Assembly: GCA_964371615.1 (NCBI GenBank)
Contig: CAYJMS010000004.1
Coordinates: forward strand, 1 to 64,000
Origin: SpSt-333 sp964371615
GTDB lineage: Bacteria; Bacteroidota; Ignavibacteria; UBA10030; UBA8401
DNA: 64,000 nt
Direction: 5' to 3'
The notes beneath the pieces are model-generated. The model searched no databases. It was not told where the DNA came from and saw nothing but the letters and a program-made list of their open reading frames with translations. Below are positions 44,099-52,719 of this stretch, piece after piece. Positions within the stretch are counted from its first letter, which is position 1. Every line of letters begins with the position of its first letter. The translations under genes and the position numbers were made by a program.

Positions 44099-44112
44099 TG
44101 AGCATATGCTCA
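44099..44112. promoter_or_regulatory. perfect 14-bp palindrome TGAGCATATGCTCA (candidate DUF134 operator)
   Basis: It lies 37 nt upstream of the DUF134 start and the flanks extend symmetry slightly. A related half-site TGAGTATAC occurs at 44082-44090. The position fits an operator overlapping the promoter of the DUF134-NifX operon. Confidence 0.6.
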
Positions 44113-44234
44113 AAACTACATTTTTAAAGGTTGAATAGCAATAAGAAATTTTGATACACTCTTCTGGATATAAAAGTGCCCGAAAATTTAAAATTTGCAA
44201 CGATTCTTATTCGTTCGTATATTGTTCAGTCATC

Positions 44235-44309
44235 GGGCGTTTAGCTCAGTTGGTTCAGAGCGTTCGCCTCACACGCGAAAGGTCGTAGGTTCAAGTCCTA
44301 CAACGCCCA
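44235..44309 (+). tRNA. tRNA-Val (CAC anticodon)
   Basis: Acceptor stem GGGCGTT (44235-44241) pairs with AACGCCC (44302-44308), with discriminator A. The anticodon arm is TTCGC-CTCACAC-GCGAA, giving anticodon CAC. The T arm GTAGG-TTCAAGT-CCTAC is complete. CCA is not encoded. An intrinsic terminator follows. Confidence 0.96.
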
Positions 44310-44369
44310 CTGAGGTTTTATATTATTTTCCAGTTTCTTGTACATTCTTGTACATTTGCTTTATATCGA

Positions 44370-44400
44370 ATGCCTCCCTTAATTCGGAGGCATTTTTTTT
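44370..44400 (+). terminator. intrinsic terminator after tRNA-Val
   Basis: An 8-bp stem ATGCCTCC/GGAGGCAT is followed by eight T. It lies 60 nt beyond the tRNA and 36 nt before the FKBP gene. Confidence 0.9.
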
Positions 44401-44435
44401 GACTCGATTACTCACATAAATCAAGGAAAACAGTT

Positions 44436-45125
44436 ATGAAAATGATGATAGCAGCATTTCTTTCGCTGGCACTTCTGTCGTGCAGCGGTGACAGGAAAAA
44501 AGCAGAACTACAGACCGCACAGGACAGCGTCAGTTACAGCATCGGCATCGATATCGGTTTGACGCTTCACAATCAGGACATCACGGTTGAACCGGATCCG
44601 TTCCTCCAGGGCTTGATGGACGCAGCCGATACGTCGGGCAGCCGGCTGATGACGGACGAACAGATTCAAAAGACAATGATGGCATTCCAGCAGCGTGTGA
44701 TCGAAAAGCGTCAGAAAAAAATGACCGAACAGTCCGCCTCGGCAAAGATCGAAGGGGATGCATTCCTAGCCGAAAATAAAGCAAAACCGGGTGTCGTAAC
44801 GACCGCCAGCGGACTGCAGTATAAAGTGGTGACGATGGGTAAAGGGAAAAAACCGAAGGCAACGGACAACGTGACCGTCCACTACAGCGGGCGGCTGATC
44901 AATGGTATGGTGTTCGATAATTCCTACGACCGCGGTGAGCCGGTGACCTTCCCGGTAAACGGCGTGATCGCCGGTTGGATAGAAGTGCTGCAATTGATGC
45001 CGGTCGGATCGAAATGGGAAGTGGTCGTACCGTCGAATCTCGGCTATGGCGACAATCCCGCCGGCCCGATTCCTCCCGGATCGACATTGATCTTTGATTT
45101 GGAATTATTGGCGATTAAAAAATAA
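44436..45125 (+). CDS. FKBP-type peptidyl-prolyl isomerase lipoprotein (FkpA/Mip type)
   Basis: A periplasmic folding enzyme. The signal peptide ends in lipobox LLSC (Cys15), so it should be lipidated. Residues 25-115 are the FKBP N-terminal dimerisation region (SYSIGIDIGLTL). The C-terminal FKBP domain has VHYSGRLINGMVFDNSYDRG, WIEVLQLMPVGSKW and YGDNPAGPIPPGSTLIFD. The length is 229 aa. Followed by a terminator. Confidence 0.94.
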   Translation: MKMMIAAFLSLALLSCSGDRKKAELQTAQDSVSYSIGIDIGLTLHNQDITVEPDPFLQGLMDAADTSGSRLMTDEQIQKTMMAFQQRVIEKRQKKMTEQSASAKIEGDAFLAENKAKPGVVTTASGLQYKVVTMGKGKKPKATDNVTVHYSGRLINGMVFDNSYDRGEPVTFPVNGVIAGWIEVLQLMPVGSKWEVVVPSNLGYGDNPAGPIPPGSTLIFDLELLAIKK

Positions 45126-45166
45126 TTCATATACGCTTGAGGTGACCGTCACCTGTAAATGTATAC

Positions 45167-45201
45167 CGCCGCGACTGTTGTCGCGGCGTTTTTATTTTTT
45201 T
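45167..45201 (+). terminator. intrinsic terminator after FKBP gene
   Basis: A 9-bp stem CGCCGCGAC/GTCGCGGCG with loop TGTT is followed by TTTTTATTTTTTTT. Confidence 0.93.
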
Positions 45202-45206
45202 TAGAA

Positions 45207-45506
45207 GATGTCAGACGACCCGCCATTAAGATCGGCGGGCAGGTGAGCAGCATCGTCTGACATCGTTGGCAGTGAGAGAACGTCTGACATAGCTTTTCAA
45301 TGTCTGACGTTTCNNNNNNNNNNNNNNNNNNNNNNNNNNNNNNNNNNNNNNNNNNNNNNNNNNNNNNNNNNNNNNNNNNNNNNNNNNNNNNNNNNNNNNN
45401 NNNNNNNNNNNNNTGTCAGACGTGGAGAAGCAACGTCAGACATCGTTGGCGGTAAGAGAATGTCTGACCTACCTTGTTGTTGATTTTTGGAAATGTCTGA
45501 CGTTTC
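45207..45506. repeat. GTCTGAC/GTCAGAC repeat array around an assembly gap
   Basis: The heptamer GTCTGAC or its complement occurs about eight times. A 12-bp inverted repeat (GATGTCAGACGA / TCGTCTGACATC) at 45207-45262 encloses a CCCGCC/GGCGGG stem. A unit of the form TCWGACATCGTTGGCRGTRAGAGAAYGTCTGAC appears at 45255-45288 and again at 45435-45468, and TGTCTGACGTTTC closes each copy. The 100 N at 45314-45413 lie within the array, so copy number is unknown. The rest of 45507-45653 is heptamer-like TTCTGTA low-complexity DNA without a gene. Confidence 0.85.
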
Positions 45507-45653
45507 ATTTACAAACTTCTATATTCTGTATTCCGTATTCTGTCTTCTGCTTTCCTTGCGTCTCTGCGCCTTTGCGGTGAATCCCAGACATAAATTTCAT
45601 ACTTCTGCATTCTGTATTCCGTCTTCTGTCTTTTTTTTTATCTTTCGTTTACA

Positions 45654-47972
45654 TCATCCATCCAACACCGTCCGAATCCTTTCCATGACCGTATCTATAC
45701 CGTACGGTTTGAAGATTGGCTCACCGATTCCTAAATTCTGCAATACCATTTTTTTTGCCGGTTCGAGGTAGCCGGTCGTCATAATCACTTTCGTCTTCGG
45801 TTCGATCATTTTTATCTTTTTCACCGCTTCCACTCCATCCAATAACGGAAGTCCTATATCGGTAAGCACCAACGCGATGTCCGAGCGGCGCTGTTGAAAG
45901 AGTTCGATTCCCTGAATGCCGTTTCGTGCGATCAATACGGTATATCCAGCCTGCTCCAAATACGACGAGACCAGATCGACTAAAGATTCCTCGTCCTCAA
46001 TAAACAAAATCGTTTCCGTACCGTGCACGGATACTGTGTTTTTCGAATCCGACGGATCGACGGCAACGGTCGACTTCAGATGTTCGGGAAAATAAAGTGT
46101 AAATGTGGTGCCCTCATTCGGGGCACTGCGGACATCGATGAAACCATGATGCGATTCAGCGACACCATAGACCACTGCCAATCCCAACCCGGTTCCGTGT
46201 CCGACACCCTTCGTGGTGAAGAACGGATCAAAGATCCGTTTTCTCGTCTCGCGGTTCATCCCCATGCCGTTGTCGCTGACGCTGATCGCAACATATCGGT
46301 GCTCCAGTGCGGCGGGAAATTTGCCGCGGATCCATTCGGATGCAATGACGCGCGTCGTGTACGATATCATTCCCTGAATATTGTCCAGTTGCATCCGTTC
46401 GACAATCGTATCCCTGGCGTTGACGCTCAGATTCAACAATGCCTGATGCAATTGCGTCGGATCGATAAAGATCACCGGTGTTTCGTGAGATAGATCAGTC
46501 TTGAGAGCGATGGTTTTGGGGATCGTTTCGGACAGCATCATTTCCAGCTGATGGACCTCTTCATTCACCGATATGTCGATGGGTGATATTTTGCTGTGCC
46601 GGGCAAATGTCAGGATTTGACGAACCAGAAACCGTCCACGGTCGACAGATTTTTGTATAATTTCCAAACTCGATGAGTGTTTATCGTGCGGTATATTGTT
46701 TCGCCGCAGCAATTCGGTATGTCCGAGAATGATTCCGAGGATGTTGTTGAAATCGTGCGCAATGCCCCCTGCCAATGTTCCGATACTTTCCATCTTCTGC
46801 ACCTGTCTCAGCTGTTCTTCCAATTGCTTTCGTTCGGTGATATTCCTGGCTATACCGATGATCGACGTAACCGTTCCTTCGTTCCGAACGAATGTCGTCA
46901 GTACTTCGACGACGACATACGAATCCGACGATGTGAGCACACGATATTCCCGGACAGGAAGATCTTCTCCTTCGATTCCCCGCCGGAATAGCTCCTGCGA
47001 TATTTGCCGCTCCTCCGGATGGATAATCTCTAAAAATACCTTCCCGACCCATTCTTCCCTTTTCCAACCGGTGATCCTCTCAAATCCTTTGTTCAGGCTC
47101 AAAAAACGTCCGTCGGTCGATAAGGAGAATATCGCATCCTGTGCTGAGTCCACTAAATTGCGGTATTTTTCTTCGCTCGCTTTTAAATTCTGTTCCATCT
47201 GTTTACGAAGTGTGACATCTCTTCCGGTCGATACAAAATGCGATATCTTTCCGGATTCATCGTGCACCGGAGAGATGGTCTGATCGATATAGTAGAGCGA
47301 GCCGTCTTTTTTCCGATTGATGAACTCCGCACTGAATGTATTTCCGGAGAGAAGAGTTTTCCACAGGGTGTCATAGAATCCCGGAGGATGCATCCCCGAT
47401 TTCAGCATTGCATGCGTCCTCCCGGCAAGTTCGTCGAACGAATAGTCGGTGATTTTGCTGAATGCCGGATTCACATATTCGATAATGCCGTTGGTGTCAC
47501 TAATGACAATGCTGTCGGCGGACTGTTCGGCTGCCCGCATCATTTTTCGGAGCAGCCCGTCGGATTGGCGCTGTCGGCGCATGATGATCGTTCGCGACAA
47601 GACGTTTTCCACCGTGACCGTCAATTTCATCATCTTATCTTTCATCACATAATCGAATGCGCCGGCTTTGATCAATTCTACGGCTGTATCTTCGCCGATC
47701 GTTCCGGAAATGACGATGAGCGGGATCTCCATCTTCGATTGTTTCAGGATCTCCAGTGCGGTAAAGGCATTAAAATTCGGAAGGTTGAAATCACACAATA
47801 TAACGTCAACCGAATCGGTCAGATGCTTTTTATATTCCTCTTCCGTGCTCACCACCGTCACAATTGGCGAATATTTGCCGGTTCCGAGTTCGCGGACGAT
47901 CAACTTTACGTCGCCGGGATTATCTTCAACGATGAGAGCGGATAATGATATTCCTTTTTCGTGCACCGCCAT
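45654..47972 (-). CDS. hybrid sensor histidine kinase, REC-PAS-PAS-HisKA-HATPase-REC
   Basis: A 772-aa soluble phosphorelay protein. N-terminal receiver (LSALIVEDNPGDVK, phospho-Asp in VILCDFNLPNF). Two PAS domains follow (IEYVNPAFSKITDYS; FLSLNKGFERITGW). HisKA is LAGGIAHDFNNILGIILGHTELL, ATPase motifs are NLSVNARD and TGLGLAVVYG, and the C-terminal receiver has VLTDIGLPLLDG. No membrane segments. Its start is 3 nt after the receiver gene stop. Last gene of a four-gene signalling operon. Confidence 0.93.
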   Translation of the reverse strand: MAVHEKGISLSALIVEDNPGDVKLIVRELGTGKYSPIVTVVSTEEEYKKHLTDSVDVILCDFNLPNFNAFTALEILKQSKMEIPLIVISGTIGEDTAVELIKAGAFDYVMKDKMMKLTVTVENVLSRTIIMRRQRQSDGLLRKMMRAAEQSADSIVISDTNGIIEYVNPAFSKITDYSFDELAGRTHAMLKSGMHPPGFYDTLWKTLLSGNTFSAEFINRKKDGSLYYIDQTISPVHDESGKISHFVSTGRDVTLRKQMEQNLKASEEKYRNLVDSAQDAIFSLSTDGRFLSLNKGFERITGWKREEWVGKVFLEIIHPEERQISQELFRRGIEGEDLPVREYRVLTSSDSYVVVEVLTTFVRNEGTVTSIIGIARNITERKQLEEQLRQVQKMESIGTLAGGIAHDFNNILGIILGHTELLRRNNIPHDKHSSSLEIIQKSVDRGRFLVRQILTFARHSKISPIDISVNEEVHQLEMMLSETIPKTIALKTDLSHETPVIFIDPTQLHQALLNLSVNARDTIVERMQLDNIQGMISYTTRVIASEWIRGKFPAALEHRYVAISVSDNGMGMNRETRKRIFDPFFTTKGVGHGTGLGLAVVYGVAESHHGFIDVRSAPNEGTTFTLYFPEHLKSTVAVDPSDSKNTVSVHGTETILFIEDEESLVDLVSSYLEQAGYTVLIARNGIQGIELFQQRRSDIALVLTDIGLPLLDGVEAVKKIKMIEPKTKVIMTTGYLEPAKKMVLQNLGIGEPIFKPYGIDTVMERIRTVLDG

Positions 47973-47975
47973 ATT

Positions 47976-48422
47976 TCACTCTTTTGTGGGAAAATGATTT
48001 AAGTTCAACCAGTACGCAACGACCAGACGGATCGCTTCGGCAAAATCGGCAAACACGACCGGTTTGACGATATAACTGTTCACGCCAAGAGCATAGCAGG
48101 TGTTGACATCCGTAACTTCTTTGGATGTGGTGAGTGCGATAACGGGGATTTTTTTCATCGTATCGTCCGACTTGATCTGTTTGAGCACTTCCAGTCCGTT
48201 CAGTTTCGGCAACTTCAGATCGAGCAGGATGATTTTCGGAATATCCTGCGGACGCCGTTCGGCATACCGGCCGCGGGAAAAGATATAGTCCAGCGCTTCC
48301 ACACCGTCGCGGACAATCAGCGTTCTGCTGTCGATGTTGTTCTTTCGGAATGCATAGACCGCCAGTTCGATGTCGTTCGGATTATCTTCCACCAGCATGA
48401 TATCAATTGTCGATTCCGTCAT
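47976..48422 (-). CDS. single-domain response regulator (Rcp1-like)
   Basis: A 148-aa receiver without an output domain. MLVEDNPNDIELAVYAF, IILLDLKLPKLNGLEVL (phospho-Asp in LLDLKLP), IALTTS and YIVKPV are the receiver landmarks. This is the Rcp1-like class that partners PAS or phytochrome kinases. It overlaps the upstream kinase gene by one base (TAATG) and probably relays phosphate to the hybrid kinase. Confidence 0.93.
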   Translation of the reverse strand: MTESTIDIMLVEDNPNDIELAVYAFRKNNIDSRTLIVRDGVEALDYIFSRGRYAERRPQDIPKIILLDLKLPKLNGLEVLKQIKSDDTMKKIPVIALTTSKEVTDVNTCYALGVNSYIVKPVVFADFAEAIRLVVAYWLNLNHFPTKE

Positions 48423-50245
48423 TATTCACTCTCGCCGACAGTGAAATAGAATGTGCTTCCGGCACTCGGTGCGGATGTTGCCCACACTTTACCGTTATGA
48501 CGACTGATGATGCGATGCACAAGCGCCAGGCCGACGCCCGTCCCTTCGAATTCCTCCGCCAGATGCAGACGCTGGAATACGCCGAAAAGCTTGGAGGCGT
48601 GGTTCATATCGAATCCGACTCCGTTGTCCTTCACGTAATAGATCACCGAACCGTTTTCTTTATGATGACCGATGTCAACGTGCGGCGTCACATCCTGTTG
48701 AACAAATTTCACCGCATTGGAAATAAGATTCATCCACACCTGTTTCAGAAGCGATTCATCCGCATCGGCATCAGGCAGATCCTGAACAGCAATTGAAAAA
48801 TGGTGTCCCTTGTGTGTTTGTCTGATCTGTTCGACAACGGTGGAGACGATGTCGGACATTGCGACCTTCTTGCGTTGCAGCGGCAAACGGTTCAACCGGG
48901 AAAATTCCAACAGATCGTCGACAAGATTTCCCATTTGTTCCGTATTTTGTGCGATTTTAGACAAGTAGTGACGAACATCGTCCGGCAGTTTCTTACTGTA
49001 CTCGTCCATCAGCATGGAACAATATCCGTTGATGGCCCGCAGCGGCGCCCGCAGGTCATGGGAAACCGAATAGGAGAATGCCTCAAGTTCTTTATTGGCT
49101 GTCTCCAAATCCCGTGTCCGTTGACGCAGAATTTCTTCGGAAATTTTTCGTTGAGTAATATCCCGTATAGCGCTCGACACCAGTATCCCGTCCTCCGTTT
49201 CCAACGGACTCAAGCTGATTTCGACTGGAAATTCTTTACCGTCTTTCCGCACGCCGAATAATTCCAATCCCGCCCCCATCGGCCGAACGTTGGGATCATG
49301 AAAATAGTGATCCCGGTGATGCGGATGACGCTTATGAAAACGTGACGGGACGAGGATCTCGAGACTTTTACCGAGCAATTCGTTTCTGTGGTACCCAAAC
49401 AACGATTCCGTTTGCGTATTCACCAGCACAATCTTCCCATCACGATTCACGATAACGATGGCATCGGGCGCCGACTCGAGCAAACCTCGGAATTTCTCCT
49501 CCGCTTTCTTCCGTTCGGAAATGTCACGGATCGCACTCATGACGAGCATTCCATCTTCCATTCGCAGCGGACTCAGACTGATCTCCACAGGAAATTCAAT
49601 CCCGTCTTTTCGCAGGCCGAACAGTTCCAACCCGGCACCCATCGTCCGGGTGCGGGGAGACAGAAAGAAATCCGATCGATGGCCGATATGCGGCGATCGA
49701 AACCGTTCCGGCAACAGGACTTCGATCATCTTGCCGCGTAATTCATCTCCCTCGTACCCGAACATCTTCTTTGCGTTGTTGTTTACCAGAATAATGCCGC
49801 CGGCGGGATTGACAATGACGATTCCGTCCGGCGTCGATTCCAATAAAGCGCTGAACTTTGATTCTACCTGTTGTGCATCCCTCTGCAGCCGTATCTGAGT
49901 GACATCTTTTTCACTGGAGAGGATGTACTGCAACCGGCCTTCGGGATCATAGACAGGTTTGGAAGTGACAGTCACGTAGATCAGTGAACCGTTGCGACGT
50001 TTCCGGAGTATTTCAAAAGTCAACCGGTTACCCAGTCGAACGGATTCAAAATATTCACGTTCTTCCGCGGCGTTATCATCCAACAGAATCAGTTCCTGGA
50101 GCGAATGCCCCACCGCATCTGTCCCGGTGTGGCCGTACATCTCCACCGCACCTTTACTCCAGAACAGCACTTCGCCTGCCGATGACAGTGCGATGATGGC
50201 ATCCGGTGATTCATCCAATGATACTGACCGTACTTTCGCTTGCAT
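48422..50245 (-). CDS. PAS-PAS-PAS sensor histidine kinase
   Basis: A 607-aa soluble kinase. Three PAS domains occupy about residues 5-370; the second and third are near-duplicates (MGAGLELFGLRKDGIEFPVE and MGAGLELFGVRKDGKEFPVE). HisKA is FSYSVSHDLRAPLRAINGY; HATPase has NLISNAVKF, DNGVGFDM and GTGVGLALVH. The start at ATG 50245 avoids a long overlap with the upstream XRE-receiver gene. No membrane segment. Confidence 0.92.
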   Translation of the reverse strand: MQAKVRSVSLDESPDAIIALSSAGEVLFWSKGAVEMYGHTGTDAVGHSLQELILLDDNAAEEREYFESVRLGNRLTFEILRKRRNGSLIYVTVTSKPVYDPEGRLQYILSSEKDVTQIRLQRDAQQVESKFSALLESTPDGIVIVNPAGGIILVNNNAKKMFGYEGDELRGKMIEVLLPERFRSPHIGHRSDFFLSPRTRTMGAGLELFGLRKDGIEFPVEISLSPLRMEDGMLVMSAIRDISERKKAEEKFRGLLESAPDAIVIVNRDGKIVLVNTQTESLFGYHRNELLGKSLEILVPSRFHKRHPHHRDHYFHDPNVRPMGAGLELFGVRKDGKEFPVEISLSPLETEDGILVSSAIRDITQRKISEEILRQRTRDLETANKELEAFSYSVSHDLRAPLRAINGYCSMLMDEYSKKLPDDVRHYLSKIAQNTEQMGNLVDDLLEFSRLNRLPLQRKKVAMSDIVSTVVEQIRQTHKGHHFSIAVQDLPDADADESLLKQVWMNLISNAVKFVQQDVTPHVDIGHHKENGSVIYYVKDNGVGFDMNHASKLFGVFQRLHLAEEFEGTGVGLALVHRIISRHNGKVWATSAPSAGSTFYFTVGESE

Positions 50246-50294
50246 ACAATTATGTTGTTGTGTTTGGAAGCCGGACTCGACGGATAATATACAA

Positions 50295-51011
50295 TTAACC
50301 GTTTCCGGCTTTTCGATGTTCCAGCAGCAGCCATTGCAATCCGATTGATGCGGCAATACTGCTGAACATGCCAAAACTTATTGGTTTTGTCAGATACTGC
50401 TGCACTCCCATGCTTTCGCACCGGGAAATATCCTCAGCAGATTGCGACGAGGTCATGACGATAACGGGGATATGCTTTGTCGAATCGTTCGTTCTGATTC
50501 TGGACAGTACTTCCAGGCCGTCGACTTTCGGCAATTTCAGATCGAGAAGGATCAACGACGGCGGGGGGAGGGATTTGCGCGATTCATACGAGCCGGTGGC
50601 GAAGATACAATCGAGCGCTTCTATGCCGTCGCGCGCAACATGAATGACATTGCGAACATTGGCCATTTTAAACGCGTGGAGCGATAATTCGACGAAATTC
50701 GGATCATCTTCAATAAGCAGAATCTCTATGGGATGCGGCGCACGCAAGTTTTGGTGGCGTGCTGTGTTGACCAATTGCAGCGGCTGGGATCTTTTTTCTT
50801 CACACCGTTCAAAGATTACGGAAAGCGGAGTCTGCAACGCGGCCGCGATTTTTTCGATGCTCTCAATGGAAATATTTCGGTGACCTCGTTCGACATCGGT
50901 GATATAGGTCCGGTGCAAGCCCGATTTATTCGCAACTTCCTCCTGTGTAAAATTCAATTCAAGACGAATGTCACGAATCGTATACCCCACATATCGTCGC
51001 AGTATCATCAT
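50295..51011 (-). CDS. XRE helix-turn-helix fused to a response regulator receiver
   Basis: A 238-aa protein with an N-terminal XRE HTH (RLELNFTQEEVANKSGLHRTYITDVERG, residues 18-45) and a C-terminal receiver (ILLIEDDPNFVELSLHAF; phospho-Asp in LILLDLKLPKVDGLEVL; KPI). The order is inverted relative to common response regulators, which put DNA binding at the C-terminus. First gene of the operon; probably controls it. Confidence 0.88.
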   Translation of the reverse strand: MMILRRYVGYTIRDIRLELNFTQEEVANKSGLHRTYITDVERGHRNISIESIEKIAAALQTPLSVIFERCEEKRSQPLQLVNTARHQNLRAPHPIEILLIEDDPNFVELSLHAFKMANVRNVIHVARDGIEALDCIFATGSYESRKSLPPPSLILLDLKLPKVDGLEVLSRIRTNDSTKHIPVIVMTSSQSAEDISRCESMGVQQYLTKPISFGMFSSIAASIGLQWLLLEHRKAGNG

Positions 51012-51038
51012 TTACTCCACTATTATGGTATATATGAT

Positions 51039-51060
51039 GAATATTGATAAGGCCAATATC
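51039..51060. promoter_or_regulatory. inverted repeat GAATATTG-N7-CAATATC upstream of XRE-receiver gene
   Basis: A near-perfect 8/7-bp dyad lies 28 nt upstream of the operon start and could be an XRE operator for autoregulation. Region 51012-51483 otherwise has no gene and ends in the repeat element below. Confidence 0.35.
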
Positions 51061-51325
51061 AACAGACTATGAGTGACATGCCGTGATCTCGGTACACGTT
51101 GTGATAAAGGTCATACACTATGCCGCTTTTTTAAAACAATTTTTGAGGTCTTGTGGTGCCAGTGGATTAAAGAATAAACACGTGTGGGAAAGTTGTTTCA
51201 GCGTAGATCTTTTTCTCAATCACCCTAACGCTGTTTATACTGAGAGCAGGAATTGAGTGAATTATCCTCCGCAGGATCGGGGGCTTTGGCTTGATTCCAC
51301 TCTTTCCGTTAAAATCGGACTGGAT

Positions 51326-51430
51326 TTTGGGATTGCCGTGTGTTGGAAACACTGTTTCACAAATTAATATTGCCGCGAAGCAGAGCTTCACGCGCCTCCG
51401 TTCCCAATGAGATGTTGGGAACGAGATGAG
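51326..51430. repeat. ~105-bp dispersed element, copy A (three hairpins)
   Basis: It reads TTTTGGGATTGCCGTGTG, then hairpin GTGTT-GG(A)AACAC, GAAGC-AGA-GCTTC, and CGTTCCCAA-N7-TTGGGAACG ending in AGATGAG. Copy B is at 56028-56132 with the same order and length and base changes that mostly keep pairing. Probably a mobile or REP-like non-coding element. Confidence 0.8.
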
Positions 51431-51483
51431 ACTTTAATCAGGGAGTTGGCAACGAAATGAATTGAAAATACTCTTTTTAACAC

Positions 51484-52638
51484 TCACGGTTTATAGACTT
51501 CGTAACACTGTAACGTCGGATATCCGCATACAAATACTTTACCATTACCCACGGCGATGGTTACCAATTCTCTTCCTTTGGGTTTAAGAGAATAGACGAC
51601 TTCTCCATTGGTAGCATCAATAATATATAGTTTCCAACCTTGCGTGATATAAATGTACCCATCGTAGAAACATTGCTTTTCCTGCAGTGGATCACCCGGC
51701 AACACTGTTCGCCACACCAACTGTCCGGTGTATTTATTAAACGCAAACACATAATTACCCAACCCGCTATTTACAAAGATTTTATCATCCACGACAATAC
51801 AATCCTTATAGCTCCATGCAGTATTTTGTGTAAAATGCGCCCACTGCAATTCGCCTGTTGTCGCATTCCGTGCCTCAAAACTTCCGGATGACCACGTAAA
51901 GTATGTGCCGCCGTAAATAATACCATCATCATTTATCATCTTTTCGAAATGACCGTCTCCGAGTAATTTTGCCGTCCACAGTGTGTCACCGTTTTCTATA
52001 TTTAAGGAGTAAATAGTTCCAATCGTTCCAATATCCTTTCCGGAACTATCATATTTTGCTTTCGCACCGCTGCTTAGTACACTAAATCCGGAAACCGCCG
52101 GACTTCCGAGATGTGCATTCAGATAATTTGACCACAAAATGTTTCCATCAGATTTATTCAGAGAATATGTGGTGCGATAACCATTTATAAGAAGAGCATC
52201 CTTCCCGATGTGCGTGGAATGTGTCCAGAACCCACCCCTTTCCTCGGGTAAAGGTCTTATCCACTCCAGGCTTCCGTTTGAAATATTTATCGCCCGAACG
52301 TCTTCTACCTGAGTAGTATAAATTCGTATTCCGTCCGTAGAGTAGCTTTCTGTTTGACTACAAGTAACATCGGATTCTTTATACTTCCATCGAATTATTC
52401 CGGTATTTTGTTCAACAGCATACATTTCATTGCCTGCGGACATTATTACCAACGAATCGCCAAGCAATAAAGGGGATGCATTTACACCTGAACCGGCAGG
52501 TTCGTACGGAATCTCCCACACCAATTTCATATGTGTCTCGGATACCGGCGGAGGAGAATCTTCGGGCGGGGTTGAGAATATATCACATCCCGTCAAGAAT
52601 ATCCAAACAAATAACATATTAATTTGTTTTCTTGTCAT
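51484..52638 (-). CDS. PQQ-binding-like beta-propeller lipoprotein (paralogue 1)
   Basis: A 384-aa protein with a signal peptide and lipobox FLTGC, so it should be lipidated. PQQ-like blades recur (ENTGIIRWKY, SDGNILWS, NGDTLWTA, ATTGELQWA, YTGQLVWRT). No quinoprotein catalytic residues are evident, so it is probably a propeller scaffold rather than a dehydrogenase. ATG 52638. It is clearly paralogous to the next gene, sharing the C-terminus (ELVTIAVGNGKVFVCGYPTL / DLVTIAVANDKVFVCGHPTL). Confidence 0.85.
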   Translation of the reverse strand: MTRKQINMLFVWIFLTGCDIFSTPPEDSPPPVSETHMKLVWEIPYEPAGSGVNASPLLLGDSLVIMSAGNEMYAVEQNTGIIRWKYKESDVTCSQTESYSTDGIRIYTTQVEDVRAINISNGSLEWIRPLPEERGGFWTHSTHIGKDALLINGYRTTYSLNKSDGNILWSNYLNAHLGSPAVSGFSVLSSGAKAKYDSSGKDIGTIGTIYSLNIENGDTLWTAKLLGDGHFEKMINDDGIIYGGTYFTWSSGSFEARNATTGELQWAHFTQNTAWSYKDCIVVDDKIFVNSGLGNYVFAFNKYTGQLVWRTVLPGDPLQEKQCFYDGYIYITQGWKLYIIDATNGEVVYSLKPKGRELVTIAVGNGKVFVCGYPTLQCYEVYKP

Positions 52639-52719
52639 CACGATCAAACAAATATTTTACCGGCTTTCGTGCCGAGTTTCATCCACAAACTCATTTATTG
52701 AATACCGTCTGTTGTAATA

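Noticed and set aside
51167..51391. Short minus-strand frame of 74 codons
   Set aside because: It runs into the dispersed repeat copy A; the similar copy B yields an unrelated frame, so the coding potential is incidental.
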